A stretch of DNA of 64,000 bases, taken from NCBI GenBank assembly GCA_037200385.1, contig JBBCGL010000001.1:806001-870000 (forward strand). Direction: 5' to 3'. The stretch is from Rhizomicrobium sp. Its GTDB lineage: Bacteria; Pseudomonadota; Alphaproteobacteria; Micropepsales; Micropepsaceae. The notes under the pieces are model-generated. The model did no database searches and was not told the origin of the DNA. It was given only the letters and a program-made list of their open reading frames with translations. The position numbers and the translations under genes are program-made. Below are positions 33,921 to 45,177 of this stretch, piece by piece (positions within the stretch are counted from its first letter, which is position 1; each line of letters opens with the position of its first letter).

Positions 33921-34805
33921 TTACGCCCCTCGTGGCGTATACGCGCCCATCGGCGTCGCCAGCCAGGCCTCGCAGCAGGCCTTGGCCAGCGCCCGCACCC
34001 GGCCGATATAGGCGGCGCGCTCCGTCACGCTGATCACGCCGCGCGCATCGAGCAGGTTGAAGGTGTGGCTCGCCTTGATGCATTGGTCGTAAGCCGGCAG
34101 CGCCAGCTTCTTGTTGCCGCTGACCAGCTCCTGGCACTGCTTCTCGGCATCCTTGAAATGCTGGAACAGGATGTCGGTATCCGCCATCTCGAAATTGTAG
34201 GCGGAGAATTCCTGTTCGGCCTGGTGGAACACCTCGCCGTATTTGAAGTCCTCGTTGAATTGCAGGTCGTAGACGTTCTCGACGTTCTGCACATACATCG
34301 CGAGGCGCTCGAGCCCGTAGGTGATCTCGCCACAGACCGGATCGCAATCGATGCCGCCGACCTGCTGGAAATAAGTGAACTGGCTCACCTCCATCCCGTC
34401 GCACCACACTTCCCAGCCCAGGCCCCAGGCGCCCAGCGTCGGGCTCTCCCAATCGTCCTCGACGAAGCGGATGTCGTGCAGCGCCGGGTCGAGCCCGATG
34501 GCGCGCAGGCTGTCGAGATAGAGGTCCTGGATGTCGGCCGGCGCCGGCTTCATGATCACCTGATACTGGTAGTAGTGCTGCAGCCGGTTGGGGTTCTCGC
34601 CATAACGCCCATCCTTGGGCCGCCGCGAGGGCTGGACAAAGGCGGCGCGCCACGGCCTTGGCCCCAAGGCCCGCAGCGTGGTCGCCGGGTGGAAAGTGCC
34701 CGCGCCCATGTTGTCGTCATAGGGCTGTAGGATCAGGCATCCCTTGGATGCCCAATAGGCCTGGAGCGTCAGGATGAGATCCTGGAAAGTCTTCGCCTTT
34801 GCCAC
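33921..34805 (-). CDS. glyQ: Glycine--tRNA ligase alpha subunit
   Basis: The alpha (catalytic) subunit, about 294 residues from a GTG at 34805. An ATG at 34862 would add 19 residues, and another GTG lies at 34814. The 34805 start places the conserved opening [18 protein letters not shown] where it occurs in homologues, and GGAAC precedes it. Motifs: [61 protein letters not shown] and [13 protein letters not shown], the class II catalytic core for glycyl-adenylate formation. It lies downstream of the VOC gene and three bases ahead of glyS. Confidence 0.93.
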   Translation of the reverse strand: MAKAKTFQDLILTLQAYWASKGCLILQPYDDNMGAGTFHPATTLRALGPRPWRAAFVQPSRRPKDGRYGENPNRLQHYYQYQVIMKPAPADIQDLYLDSLRAIGLDPALHDIRFVEDDWESPTLGAWGLGWEVWCDGMEVSQFTYFQQVGGIDCDPVCGEITYGLERLAMYVQNVENVYDLQFNEDFKYGEVFHQAEQEFSAYNFEMADTDILFQHFKDAEKQCQELVSGNKKLALPAYDQCIKASHTFNLLDARGVISVTERAAYIGRVRALAKACCEAWLATPMGAYTPRGA

Positions 34806-34872
34806 CGGTTCCACGTCTGAAAAAGAGGTCCGGAACCTACAGACCGGTCCCTGCCCCGACAAGGCGTCCGTC

Positions 34873-35403
34873 TCACGAACGCACCGGCCGGATGGGGCGC
34901 GAGCCGTCCCAGTTCGCCGCCGCTTCGCGGATCCGCGCGAAGAACGCGCCTTTGCCTCCCGAGATGTCCGAAATCTCGATCACCGTTCCGGGATGGGTTT
35001 CGGTATCGAAATAGGCGAAGCGGCCTTGCGGCCCGCCGATCTGTCCCTCCTGGCCGACCTGGAATCCCAGTGCCAGGAAGCGGTCGAGCTCGGCCTGATA
35101 GTCACCCGTCCAATACGACATGTGCTGCAGCCCTTCGCGGCCATCGGCAAGGAAATCGCGATACATGCTGGGCGCGTCGTTGCGCTGCTGGATCAACTCG
35201 ATCTGCAGGTCGCCGCTGTTCGCCAGCGCGATGCTCACCGCGGGAGAGGACGCTTCGCCGCGATAGCGGAACCAGTCCATCTCCACACGTTCGATATAGT
35301 AGAAAGGCCCGATGCCCAGCACTTCGGTCCAGTGCCGCATCGCCGCCTCAATGTCGCGCACGACATAGCCGTTCTGGCAGACCTTTCCGAAGATGCGGCT
35401 CAT
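34873..35403 (-). CDS. VOC (glyoxalase/dioxygenase-fold) family protein
   Basis: 176 residues with two betaalphabetabetabeta modules of the vicinal-oxygen-chelate superfamily: [29 protein letters not shown], then [24 protein letters not shown] and the C-terminal PGTVIEISD. Potential metal ligands are Gln or His of the first strand (CQNGYVV), the His of LQHMSYW and the Glu of IEISD. Substrate unknown; the glyoxalase-type label covers lactoylglutathione lyase, dioxygenases and antibiotic-resistance proteins. It begins four bases inside the methyltransferase gene (ATGA overlap), so it is coupled to that gene. Translation would then continue into glyQ and glyS, a likely operon. Confidence 0.82.
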   Translation of the reverse strand: MSRIFGKVCQNGYVVRDIEAAMRHWTEVLGIGPFYYIERVEMDWFRYRGEASSPAVSIALANSGDLQIELIQQRNDAPSMYRDFLADGREGLQHMSYWTGDYQAELDRFLALGFQVGQEGQIGGPQGRFAYFDTETHPGTVIEISDISGGKGAFFARIREAAANWDGSRPIRPVRS

Positions 35404-36335
35404 AGTCCGATCGCCCGTTCGCCACGCAAGACGGCGTCGGCTTGCGCCGTATAGGACCCGTCATCGGTGTGCAGCACCAAGCCGCGCAGCAGCGCGAGCG
35501 CCGCACGCGACCCCTTCCTGACCTGCACGATCACGCGCTTCGCCGGCTCGCCTTCGCGCGGATGCAGCGGATAGATCCGCAGGCCCTTCGCCGGCAGCGC
35601 CGCCAGGGCCTCGCCCAGCCGGTCGGCCCGCAGGATGCAAGTGAACGTGCCGCCGGACGCGGTCCGCTTGACGCCGACCTCCAGCCAAGCCGCCAGTTCG
35701 CCGTCGTCGTGAGTGGCGGTTGCGCGCGACTCATCGGGCGAGACGTTACCCTCCGCACCATGGAAGGGCGGATTGCAGAACACGTGGTCGTAATCGCGCT
35801 TCATGTCGCCCGGCAGATCAAGCACGTCCACCGTGACGAATACGACCCGGTCGCCGACCTCGTTCGCGTTCGCATTGCCGTTCGCCAGCGTCACCTGCGC
35901 GCTCTCGATCTCCGCCCCGGTCACGTGGACGCCGCGCAAACGCGCCGCGAGGCACAGGCTCGCGGTCCCTGCGCCGCTGCCCAGCTCCAACACGTCGTCG
36001 CCCTCACAGGCCGGCACCGCCGCTGCAAGCATCACCGCGTCCAACCCGCTGCGGAATCCCTCCTGCATCTGGCGCACGATCACCTGCCCGCCGAGGAAGC
36101 GGTCCTCGGTTGGCTGCGGTGCCGATTCGCTGCGACTTCGAACCTCCCTGAGCACCAGCCCGGCACGGTCGGCGTCGTCGTCCGCCACCATCAGGCGCCG
36201 CGGCAGGATGCCCAGGCTGCCGTCCATCACACTGGCATATTCGTCGAACACGACGCTTTCGATGCCGCTCTGCGCCAGGGCGTCCCGCGCAAAGCTCAGA
36301 AGGACCGGATCATTGGTCTTAAGTATCGGGCGCAT
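35400..36335 (-). CDS. DUF2007-like domain fused to a TrmN6-like tRNA methyltransferase
   Basis: 311 residues made of two parts. Residues 1-65 (MRPILKTNDPVLLSFARDAL ... LGILPRRLMVADDDADRAG) match DUF2007, usually a separate small protein encoded next to this methyltransferase. Residues 75-311 are an SAM-dependent methyltransferase: motif I VLELGSGAGTASLCLA and the amino-methyltransferase tetrad NPPF at 188-191 (FCNPPFHG). TrmN6 methylates N6 of adenosine 37 in tRNA1(Val). The fusion is unambiguous from one open frame without stop. Divergent from the polyprenyl synthase; the VOC gene overlaps its end. Confidence 0.82.
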   Translation of the reverse strand: MRPILKTNDPVLLSFARDALAQSGIESVVFDEYASVMDGSLGILPRRLMVADDDADRAGLVLREVRSRSESAPQPTEDRFLGGQVIVRQMQEGFRSGLDAVMLAAAVPACEGDDVLELGSGAGTASLCLAARLRGVHVTGAEIESAQVTLANGNANANEVGDRVVFVTVDVLDLPGDMKRDYDHVFCNPPFHGAEGNVSPDESRATATHDDGELAAWLEVGVKRTASGGTFTCILRADRLGEALAALPAKGLRIYPLHPREGEPAKRVIVQVRKGSRAALALLRGLVLHTDDGSYTAQADAVLRGERAIGL

Positions 36336-36410
36336 TTACGTTTTCCAGGGACCGGGCTGCGAGGTTTGGTCAGCTTGACCGCAAGATATTCCACTCGCAA
36401 TGTCGGCGCC

Positions 36411-37427
36411 ATGTTGAAGCCCGAAACGCGCAAGGCCAAGAGCGACGACGTCTCGCCGGTCGAACGCCTGCATACCCTCGTGGCCGCCGACATGGCGGCG
36501 ACGGACCGGATGATCCATGCCCGGATGGGCAGCGCCGTGGCGCTGATCCCGGAGCTGTCGCGGCACCTGATCGATTCGGGCGGCAAGCGCCTTCGCCCCA
36601 TGCTGACCCTGGCTGCCGCGCGGATGGGCGGCTATGAGGGCGACAAGCAGGTCAATCTCGCGGCCGCGGTCGAGTTCATCCATACCGCGACCCTGCTGCA
36701 TGACGACGTGGTCGACGCCAGCACCCTGCGTCGCGGCAAGGTCGCGGCCAATCTCGTCTGGGGCAACAAGGCGACCGTCCTGGTCGGCGACTTCCTGTTC
36801 TCGCGCGCCTTCGAGATGATGGTTGCGACCGGCAGCCTGCGGGTCCTCGAGATCCTCGCAGGCGCGTCCGCGATCATCGCCGAAGGCGAGGTCATGCAGC
36901 TCAAATCGGAGAGCAATCTCGGCACGACGGAGGAGCACTATCTGAAGGTCGTGAACGCCAAGACCGCCGAACTCTTCGCCGCCGCGGCCGAGTCGGGTGC
37001 CACGCTGTGCACCAGGGGTCCCGCTTTCGTTCAGGCGATGCGCGCCTACGGGATGAGCCTGGGCATCGCCTTCCAGCTAGTCGACGACGCGCTCGATTAT
37101 TCCGGCCGCCAGGCGCTGATGGGCAAGGCGGTCGGCGACGATTTCCGCGAGGCCAAGGTCACGCTTCCCGTGATCCTCGCTTATGCCCGCGCCGACAAGC
37201 AGGCGGAGGTGTTCTGGAAGCGGGTGATCGAGGGCGGCCCGCAGAGCGACGCCGATCTCGAACGCGCCATCAGCTATGTCGAGGCCACCGGTGCGATCCA
37301 GGAAACCATGACGCGCGCCCGCCACTATGCCGACAGCGCGAAGGCCGCGCTGGACGGTCTTCCCGACAGCGACATCCGCGCCGCCTTGGCCGACATCGCA
37401 GATTTCTGTGTCGAGCGGGCCTATTAG
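36411..37427 (+). CDS. Long-chain polyprenyl diphosphate synthase (IspB-type)
   Basis: 338 residues from ATG 36411; the frame runs far upstream antisense to the methyltransferase but is not coding there. Chain-elongating prenyltransferase motifs are present: GGKRLRPML, the first DDxxD at 98-102 (LLHDDVVDAS), the GNKATVLVGDFLFS block, and the second DDxxD at 225-229 (QLVDDALDYSG). Small residues ahead of the first Asp-rich motif are typical of long-chain synthases for the ubiquinone tail (octa- or decaprenyl). Chain length cannot be read off safely. Head of a plus-strand run with the esterase. Confidence 0.93.
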   Translation: MLKPETRKAKSDDVSPVERLHTLVAADMAATDRMIHARMGSAVALIPELSRHLIDSGGKRLRPMLTLAAARMGGYEGDKQVNLAAAVEFIHTATLLHDDVVDASTLRRGKVAANLVWGNKATVLVGDFLFSRAFEMMVATGSLRVLEILAGASAIIAEGEVMQLKSESNLGTTEEHYLKVVNAKTAELFAAAAESGATLCTRGPAFVQAMRAYGMSLGIAFQLVDDALDYSGRQALMGKAVGDDFREAKVTLPVILAYARADKQAEVFWKRVIEGGPQSDADLERAISYVEATGAIQETMTRARHYADSAKAALDGLPDSDIRAALADIADFCVERAY

Positions 37428-37464
37428 CTCGCGGCGTCTGACAGTCATGACGGAGCGGTTTGCG

Positions 37465-38418
37465 ATGGGCGATTTCGTCATAGGGCCGGACTATGTGCCT
37501 GCTCCGGAATTCAGACTTCAGCCCGGCGTGCCGGCGGGCACGGTGCATGCCTTCATCATGCAATCGACGGACAGTGCGATCTATTCCGGCATCCGCCGGC
37601 TGGAGAACGCGGTCACCAGTCGGCGCGATGCGCATGGCAATCGCATCGCGGCCGCCGAAACCGAGCAGTCGGAGCCCTACCCCTACACCCGGACGGTCTG
37701 GGTCTATGTGCCGAAGCAATATGTGCCGGGTACGGCGGCGCCCTTCATCGTGGCGCAGGACGGCTACGGCTATCTCAATCGCCTGCCGCGCGTCCTCGAC
37801 AACCTCGTCGCGGAGGAACGCGTGCCGCCGATGATCGCCGTACTGATCGACAGCGGCGGCGGCGATGCACAGGGCAGCCAGCGCGGGCTCGAATACGACA
37901 CCGTCTCGGGCACCTATAGCGATTTCATCGAGCGCGAGGTGCTGCCGCGCGTGATGCACGAATGCGATGTGACGCTGACGGACGATCCCGAGGGGCGGGC
38001 GACGATGGGCGCGAGCTCGGGCGCGGCGTGTGCCTTCTCGATGGCGTGGTTCCATCCAGAGCGCTACCGCCGCGTGCTCTGCTATTCCGGGACGTTCGTG
38101 AACCAGCAATCGCCGCCGAGCGAGGCGACGCCGCGCGGTGCCTGGGAGTATCACGCGACGATCCTGCCGAATGCGGAGCGCAAGCCGATCCGGCTCTGGC
38201 TGGAGGTCGGCGAGAAGGACCTGCATTTCGACGATCCGGAGGAGACCTGGCACAATTGGCCGCTCGCCAATCGGCGCATGGCAGCCGTGCTGAAGGCCAA
38301 GGGCTATGCCTACCGCTTCACGCTCTCGCTCGGCGCACGGCATGTCGATCCGCGGGTGACCGAGCAGACCCTGCCCGGCGCGCTGGAGTGGCTGTGGCAC
38401 GGGTATCCCGGGTCGTAA
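37465..38418 (+). CDS. Alpha/beta-hydrolase esterase (enterochelin-esterase-like)
   Basis: 317 residues from ATG 37465, which has GGAG nine bases upstream; ATG 37447, six codons earlier, lacks one. It is an esterase of the PF00756 type: YVPKQYVPGTAAPFIVAQDG, the nucleophile elbow GASSG with Ser184, then a C-terminal acid and His (SLGARHVDPRVT). The fold includes enterochelin esterases, S-formylglutathione hydrolases and other esterases; the substrate is unknown. No signal peptide is visible. It follows the polyprenyl synthase gene closely and precedes two transglutaminase-like genes, perhaps as an operon of unrelated function. Confidence 0.84.
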   Translation: MGDFVIGPDYVPAPEFRLQPGVPAGTVHAFIMQSTDSAIYSGIRRLENAVTSRRDAHGNRIAAAETEQSEPYPYTRTVWVYVPKQYVPGTAAPFIVAQDGYGYLNRLPRVLDNLVAEERVPPMIAVLIDSGGGDAQGSQRGLEYDTVSGTYSDFIEREVLPRVMHECDVTLTDDPEGRATMGASSGAACAFSMAWFHPERYRRVLCYSGTFVNQQSPPSEATPRGAWEYHATILPNAERKPIRLWLEVGEKDLHFDDPEETWHNWPLANRRMAAVLKAKGYAYRFTLSLGARHVDPRVTEQTLPGALEWLWHGYPGS

Positions 38419-38456
38419 CCCGGCGCGACCTTCCGCCACGCCTTCGCGGATGCACA

Positions 38457-39416
38457 ATGGCGCATGATGGTCACGGAATCGCGGGTGGGCCCATCGTGAC
38501 CGTCTTGAGCGTGCGTCATTTGACACGCTATCGCTATGCGCAGCCGGTTTCGTTCGGCGAACATCGCATGATGTTCCGGCCGCGCGAGAGCTTCGACCAG
38601 CATGTGCTCGAATCGGTGCTGACCATCACGCCGCGGCCGGCCGCCATCCGCTACGTCCATGACGTGTTCGGCAACACGATCGGCATCGCGCGCTTCGAGA
38701 CCCGGGCCCGGGAACTGGTGTTCGAGAGCATCAACCGGCTGGAGCACCATCCGGAGAATTCGCTGGACATTCCGCATGCGGAATACGGCACCAATGCCTA
38801 TCCGTTCGTCTATGACGTGCTCGACGACGCCGATCTGGGGCCGTCGCGGACACCCATCCATGCCGATCCCGACGGCGTGCTGGCCGCCTGGTCGCACCGC
38901 TTCCTCGACGGGCTGACGGCGCGCGACGCACCGCATCTGCTTGCCGCGATGGCGCTGGCGATCCACGAGGAGCTCAAATACGAGGGCCGCGCCAGCGGCC
39001 CGCCCCAGGCCCCGCTCGAGACTCTCGCCCTGGGTCGCGGCTCCTGCCGCGACTTCGCCGTGCTGATGATGGAAGCGGCACGGACGCTCGGCCTCGCCGC
39101 ACGGTTCGTCTCCGGCTATCTCTACGCCCCACCGCGCGAGGGGCGCGCGGCGCACAAGGGCGGTGGGAACACCCATGCCTGGGTGCGCGTTTTCCTTCCG
39201 GGTGGCGGCTGGGCGGAATTCGATCCCACCAATGGCCTGGTCGGCAACCGCGACCTGATCCGTGTCGCCGTGGCACGCGATCCGGCCCAGGCCGTGCCCT
39301 TGTCGGGAACGTTTTCCGGCAATGCGGACGACTATCAAGGAATGGACGTCGAAGTCGACGTGGTGGCCGAAGAGCCCGGGGAGACCGAACGCAGACGCGT
39401 GGTGCGGATGCGTTGA
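38457..39416 (+). CDS. Transglutaminase-like cysteine protease-fold protein 1
   Basis: 319 residues from ATG 38457; a GTG at 38496 would give the family opening LSVRHLTRYRYAQPV and is an alternative. The N-terminal beta domain (bacterial transglutaminase-like N-terminal region) is followed by the core with a complete triad: Cys197 (GRGSCRDFAVLM), His240 (NTHAWVRVF) and Asp256 (EFDPTNG). Such proteins are widespread and are found near circularly permuted ATP-grasp and alpha-E genes, which are not present here. They may be peptidases or amidases. The related gene at 39435 follows after 18 bases. Confidence 0.88.
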   Translation: MAHDGHGIAGGPIVTVLSVRHLTRYRYAQPVSFGEHRMMFRPRESFDQHVLESVLTITPRPAAIRYVHDVFGNTIGIARFETRARELVFESINRLEHHPENSLDIPHAEYGTNAYPFVYDVLDDADLGPSRTPIHADPDGVLAAWSHRFLDGLTARDAPHLLAAMALAIHEELKYEGRASGPPQAPLETLALGRGSCRDFAVLMMEAARTLGLAARFVSGYLYAPPREGRAAHKGGGNTHAWVRVFLPGGGWAEFDPTNGLVGNRDLIRVAVARDPAQAVPLSGTFSGNADDYQGMDVEVDVVAEEPGETERRRVVRMR

Positions 39417-39434
39417 CCTTTTGAGGATATACGA

Positions 39435-40241
39435 TTGCTGATTCGGTGCGGCTATGACATCGCCTTCGCCTGCACCGCGCAGACGCCGCTGCTCCTCATG
39501 TTGCATGTGCGGCCAGAGCGGCAAGCCGATCTCCAGACGCCGGAGAATTTCGCCGCCACGCCCGCGCTGCCGTTTCGCCACTATCGCGACGGCTTCGGCA
39601 ATGTCTGCACCAGGCTGGTGGCGCCGGCCGGCACGACGCATTTCACCGCCGACTTCCTGATACGCGACAGCGGCCTGCAAGACATCGTGCCGACAGGCGC
39701 GCGCCAGGCGGAGATCGACGACCTGCCGGATGACGTCCTCGTCTTCCTGATGGGCAGCCGCTATTGCGACACCGACAAGCTGGCCGATTTCGCCTGGCAG
39801 ACGTTCGGCCAGACGCCGCCGGGCTGGACGCGGGCGAAGGCCATCGCGGACTATGCGCATGACCGCATCGTGTTCGGCTATCAGCACGCACGGCCCGACC
39901 GCACGGCCTTCGACGCGCATCGCGAGCAGCTGGGCGTGTGCCGGGACTACGCCCATCTCGCCATCGCGCTGTGCCGCTGCATGAACATCCCGGCGCGCTA
40001 TTGCACCGGCTATCTCGGCGATATCGGTATGCCCTACGACCCGTCGCCGATGGATTTCAGCGCCTGGTTCGACGTTTATCTGGATGGGCGGTGGCACACC
40101 TGGGATGCGCGGCACAACATCCCGCGCATCGGCCGCATCCTGATGGCGCGCGGCCGCGACGCGGCGGACGTCGCGCTGTCGACGGCGTTCGGCAAGGCGG
40201 AGCTGGTGACGTTCAAGGTGGTGACGGAGGAGGTGGCGTGA
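39435..40241 (+). CDS. Transglutaminase-like protein 2 with altered His site
   Basis: 268 residues with a TTG start; GAGGA lies nine bases upstream and no ATG is nearby. Core motifs are LGVCRDYAHLAIALC with Cys169 and HTWDARHN with Asp224. The position expected for the catalytic His in the HAW motif is Ser209 (DFSAWFDV). This substitution may be normal in its subgroup but would change catalysis. Same fold and orientation as the preceding gene; an ancient duplication or partner relationship is possible. The next plus-strand gene lies 260 bases on, across a repeat and an AT-rich region. Confidence 0.84.
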   Translation: MLIRCGYDIAFACTAQTPLLLMLHVRPERQADLQTPENFAATPALPFRHYRDGFGNVCTRLVAPAGTTHFTADFLIRDSGLQDIVPTGARQAEIDDLPDDVLVFLMGSRYCDTDKLADFAWQTFGQTPPGWTRAKAIADYAHDRIVFGYQHARPDRTAFDAHREQLGVCRDYAHLAIALCRCMNIPARYCTGYLGDIGMPYDPSPMDFSAWFDVYLDGRWHTWDARHNIPRIGRILMARGRDAADVALSTAFGKAELVTFKVVTEEVA

Positions 40242-40307
40242 TCACCTCAGCCTTCGGATAAGATGATTTAAAGGGGTTTGCGATCGGGTTGGACGGCGCG
40301 GGCGGCC

Positions 40308-40352
40308 CGTCGCCCTTCGAGGCCTCGCTTCGCGAGGCACCTCTGGGTGATG
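40308..40352. repeat. CGTCGCCCTTCGAGG-type intergenic repeat
   Basis: The sequence from CCCGTCGCCCTTCGAGG through CACCTCTGGGTGATG contains a perfect 7-bp hairpin GCCTCGC-TTC-GCGAGGC at 40322-40338. The CTTCGAGG...GCACCTC...GGGTGA pattern is a common alphaproteobacterial dispersed repeat. It begins the AT-rich region described below. Confidence 0.6.
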
Positions 40353-40398
40353 CCCACTCTCCTTTTCCATCACGGTCTCGAGGGCGTCAGCACGGTGT

Positions 40399-40470
40399 CA
40401 ATATTGGTATTTCACAATATAAAAATCCTATCTCGGGATTAATAATAATATTGATGGATGAAATCGTAGA
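40399..40470. other. AT-rich pocket before the tail-fibre-like gene
   Basis: About 70 bases, much richer in A and T than the rest of the window, for example AATATTGG, ACAATATAAAAAT and a run of AAT triplets ending AATATTGATGG. It lies between a dispersed repeat and the strong ribosome site AGGAGG of the gene at 40503. It may hold promoter elements, but no single pair is convincing. It marks base composition unlike its neighbours. Confidence 0.6.
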
Positions 40471-40502
40471 ATTGGATCGTCCAAACCCTTCAGGAGGATC
40501 TC

Positions 40503-41216
40503 ATGACAACGCAAACCATCAACGCACTCCTCTATGCGCCCGCCGCCGGTCCCAGCGCCGCGACCTTGGCGGTCCAGCAGGTCGTCGGCCAGTTTCCGGT
40601 CGCGGCGGGCCAATCCGCGGCCGGCTTCGGCGGCGGATTGACCGACAGCGGCGCGAATGCGGTCGACAGGCTCTTCGGCGCTACCAGCTCCGTGAACAAG
40701 CAGGGCGGCGGCAGCGCAAACCTGATCAGCAGCCTCGACGTCGCGACGCTGGCGGCCGGCGCGACGATCACGACGGCCACCGGCGTCCAGGCCGCGCTGC
40801 AGCCGCAGAGCGGCGCGACGATCACGACCGGCAGCGCCTTCGTCGCGCAATCGCCGATACCGGCCGGCGGCGGCACGCTCACCACTGCGATCGGCGTGCA
40901 AATCCAGGGGCAGACGCAGAGCGGCGTCGGCCAAGCCTGGGCGCTTTACGCCACCGGCGCATCCGATCCGAGCGCGCTGGCGGGAACCCTGTCGGTCGGT
41001 TCGCTTTCGGTGCCGCAGGCGACGCTCGACGTGACGGGCGCGATCCGCTCCAAGCCGGTGACGGTCGCCGCCCTGCCCGCGGCGCCGGTCGACGGCATGC
41101 GCGCTTTCGTGACCGATGCGAATTCGACGACCTTCGCCGCAGCCGCCGCGGGATCGGGCGCGAACCACGTGCCGGTGTATTACGACGGCGGCACGAGCAC
41201 CTGGCGGATCGGGTGA
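40503..41216 (+). CDS. Phage-tail-fibre-like or adhesin-like orphan protein
   Basis: 237 residues with a strong AGGAGG ribosome site. The chain is Ala, Thr, Gly and Ser rich with no signal peptide. The middle has two similar beta-type segments (ITTATGVQAALQPQSG and LTTAIGVQIQGQTQSG), then LDVTGAIRSKPVTVAALPAA. The end is FVTDANSTTF ... NHVPVYYDGGTSTWRIG, the pattern G-x-R-x-FVTDA ... VPVYxDGxxWRIG that ends many phage and prophage structural proteins. No capsid, tail or assembly gene is adjacent. Product and role are unknown. The gene is flanked by repeats on both sides. Good coding candidate, probable recent arrival. Confidence 0.7.
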   Translation: MTTQTINALLYAPAAGPSAATLAVQQVVGQFPVAAGQSAAGFGGGLTDSGANAVDRLFGATSSVNKQGGGSANLISSLDVATLAAGATITTATGVQAALQPQSGATITTGSAFVAQSPIPAGGGTLTTAIGVQIQGQTQSGVGQAWALYATGASDPSALAGTLSVGSLSVPQATLDVTGAIRSKPVTVAALPAAPVDGMRAFVTDANSTTFAAAAAGSGANHVPVYYDGGTSTWRIG

Positions 41217-41231
41217 CGCCGCCGTGGCGTG

Positions 41232-41267
41232 TTGAGAATTCACCTCCCCACGGCGGGGAGGTGAAGC

Positions 41268-41270
<3 letters not shown>
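41232..41270. repeat. Palindrome between the tail-like gene and clpB
   Basis: TTCACCTCCCC (41239-41249) and GGGGAGGTGAA (41255-41265) are perfect arms with a five-base loop, extended outward by TTGAG (41232-41236) and CTCAA (41267-41271) with bulges. It has the CTCCCC core of the other repeats, and covers the clpB stop codon. There is no U-tract on either side. Confidence 0.75.
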
Positions 41271-43898
<2,628 letters not shown>

Positions 43899-44000
43899 TT
43901 TTGCCTCTCTAGCCCTTGCCCGTGGCCCCCTCGCGGGCAACCCAGGCAAGTCCTCACGGGTTCAGAATACGGCCCCGCAAGGGCGCCGTCCCGTAGGGTG

Positions 44001-44030
44001 TATTTGGGTTCCCGGTCCGTACTCTTCAAG
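44001..44030 (-). promoter_or_regulatory. Candidate RpoH (sigma-32) promoter of clpB
   Basis: Read on the minus strand, CTTGAA (44030-44025) is followed after exactly 15 bases by ACCCAAATA (44009-44001). This matches the CTTGAA and CCCCATnTA boxes of heat-shock promoters, at six of six and about six of eight determined positions. It would start RNA about 90 bases before the clpB ATG. Confidence 0.55.
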
Positions 44031-44107
44031 CCCCTCATGGCTGCCCGCCAAGACAAAGGTTCCGGGATCGTCTCCAGCGATCTGGATGCCGATTCGCACG
44101 GGGCGGA

Positions 44108-45175
44108 TCAGCCGCGATCGGCGCTCCGTCCCGTCCGGCGGCTGACTTGCGCCAGCTGGCCGGCGGCGCTGAGCAGCGTCTGGCGGGGTTCAAGGTTGAG
44201 CGCGGCGGTGCGCGCAAAGCTGGCATTGAGCCGATTCAGGCACTCGACCCAGCGGTCGAGATGCGTCCCGCCGCTGATGGCGCGGGCGCGGATGCGGGCC
44301 ATCAGCGCCTCGCCGAGGAAATTTCCGAAGGCCTGAAAATTGTCGGCGCCGCGGCCAATCTTGTCCGCCAGAGCGAGGATGGCGGCCATATCGGGCTGGG
44401 CGGCATGTTCGAGCAGGCGATCGGCTTCGCGCGCCAATGCCACGCTGTCGCCTTGTGCCAGTTGCAGCGCCATCCCGATCGAGCCCCCGGACAGGCGCGC
44501 CAGCGCGGCGCGCTCGCCGGCGCTCGCATCGGGCAACAGCCGCGCAAGCTCGGCCTCGACAGTCGCGGCATCGAGCGGACGCAAGTCGAGACGCTGGCAG
44601 CGCGAGCGGATCGTCGGCAGCAACCGGCCCGGCACATTGCTCAGCAGGATGAGCAGGGCGCGGGGCGGCGGCTCTTCCAGCATCTTCAGCAGCGCATTGG
44701 CGGCCGCATCGTTCATGTCGTCGGCGGTATCGACGATCGCGACCCGCCAGCCGCCCGCGCCGGAGGTCATGCCGAAGAAGCTGCCGAGCTTGCGCACGAC
44801 ATTTACCGACAGGTCGTTCATGAGCTTGCCGGAATCGTTGAGGCCGCGCTTGAGCACCAGAAGGCCGGGGTGCGAACCCGCCGCGATCTGCATGGCATTG
44901 GGCTCGCGCGCCGGCACCGAGAGGTCCTCCGCGCCTTGCGCGGTCGCGCCATAGGCCAGCACATAGCGCGCGATGCGGTAGGCCAGCGTCGCCTTGCCGA
45001 TCCCGGGTGGACCGGCGATCAGCCAGCCCTGCGGCGGCTGGCCCTTGCGGATGGCGCGCGCGGCGCGGGCAAGTGCATGGCCCTGGCCGGCGAGCGCCAG
45101 CGTCTCGCGCGGATGGGGGAATCCCTCGATGCGGTCGGTCTCGGGAATCTCTTCGATTTTTGCGCGCGGCGCCAT
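44108..45175 (-). CDS. holB: DNA polymerase III subunit delta'
   Basis: 355 residues from ATG 45175. HolB is a clamp-loader subunit of the replicative polymerase. The AAA+ Walker A is GPPGIGKA at about 55-62; the final Ala fits a delta' subunit that does not hydrolyse ATP. LLKMLEEPPPRALLILLSNVPGRLLPTIRSRC is the standard sensor/SRC region. The zinc cysteines of E. coli delta' are not obvious, as is common in Alphaproteobacteria. It starts two bases after the tmk stop, the last gene of the rlpA-dac-tmk-holB run. The metG gene that usually follows in this group is replaced by clpB. Confidence 0.94.
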   Translation of the reverse strand: MAPRAKIEEIPETDRIEGFPHPRETLALAGQGHALARAARAIRKGQPPQGWLIAGPPGIGKATLAYRIARYVLAYGATAQGAEDLSVPAREPNAMQIAAGSHPGLLVLKRGLNDSGKLMNDLSVNVVRKLGSFFGMTSGAGGWRVAIVDTADDMNDAAANALLKMLEEPPPRALLILLSNVPGRLLPTIRSRCQRLDLRPLDAATVEAELARLLPDASAGERAALARLSGGSIGMALQLAQGDSVALAREADRLLEHAAQPDMAAILALADKIGRGADNFQAFGNFLGEALMARIRARAISGGTHLDRWVECLNRLNASFARTAALNLEPRQTLLSAAGQLAQVSRRTGRSADRG

Positions 45176-45177
45176 GG

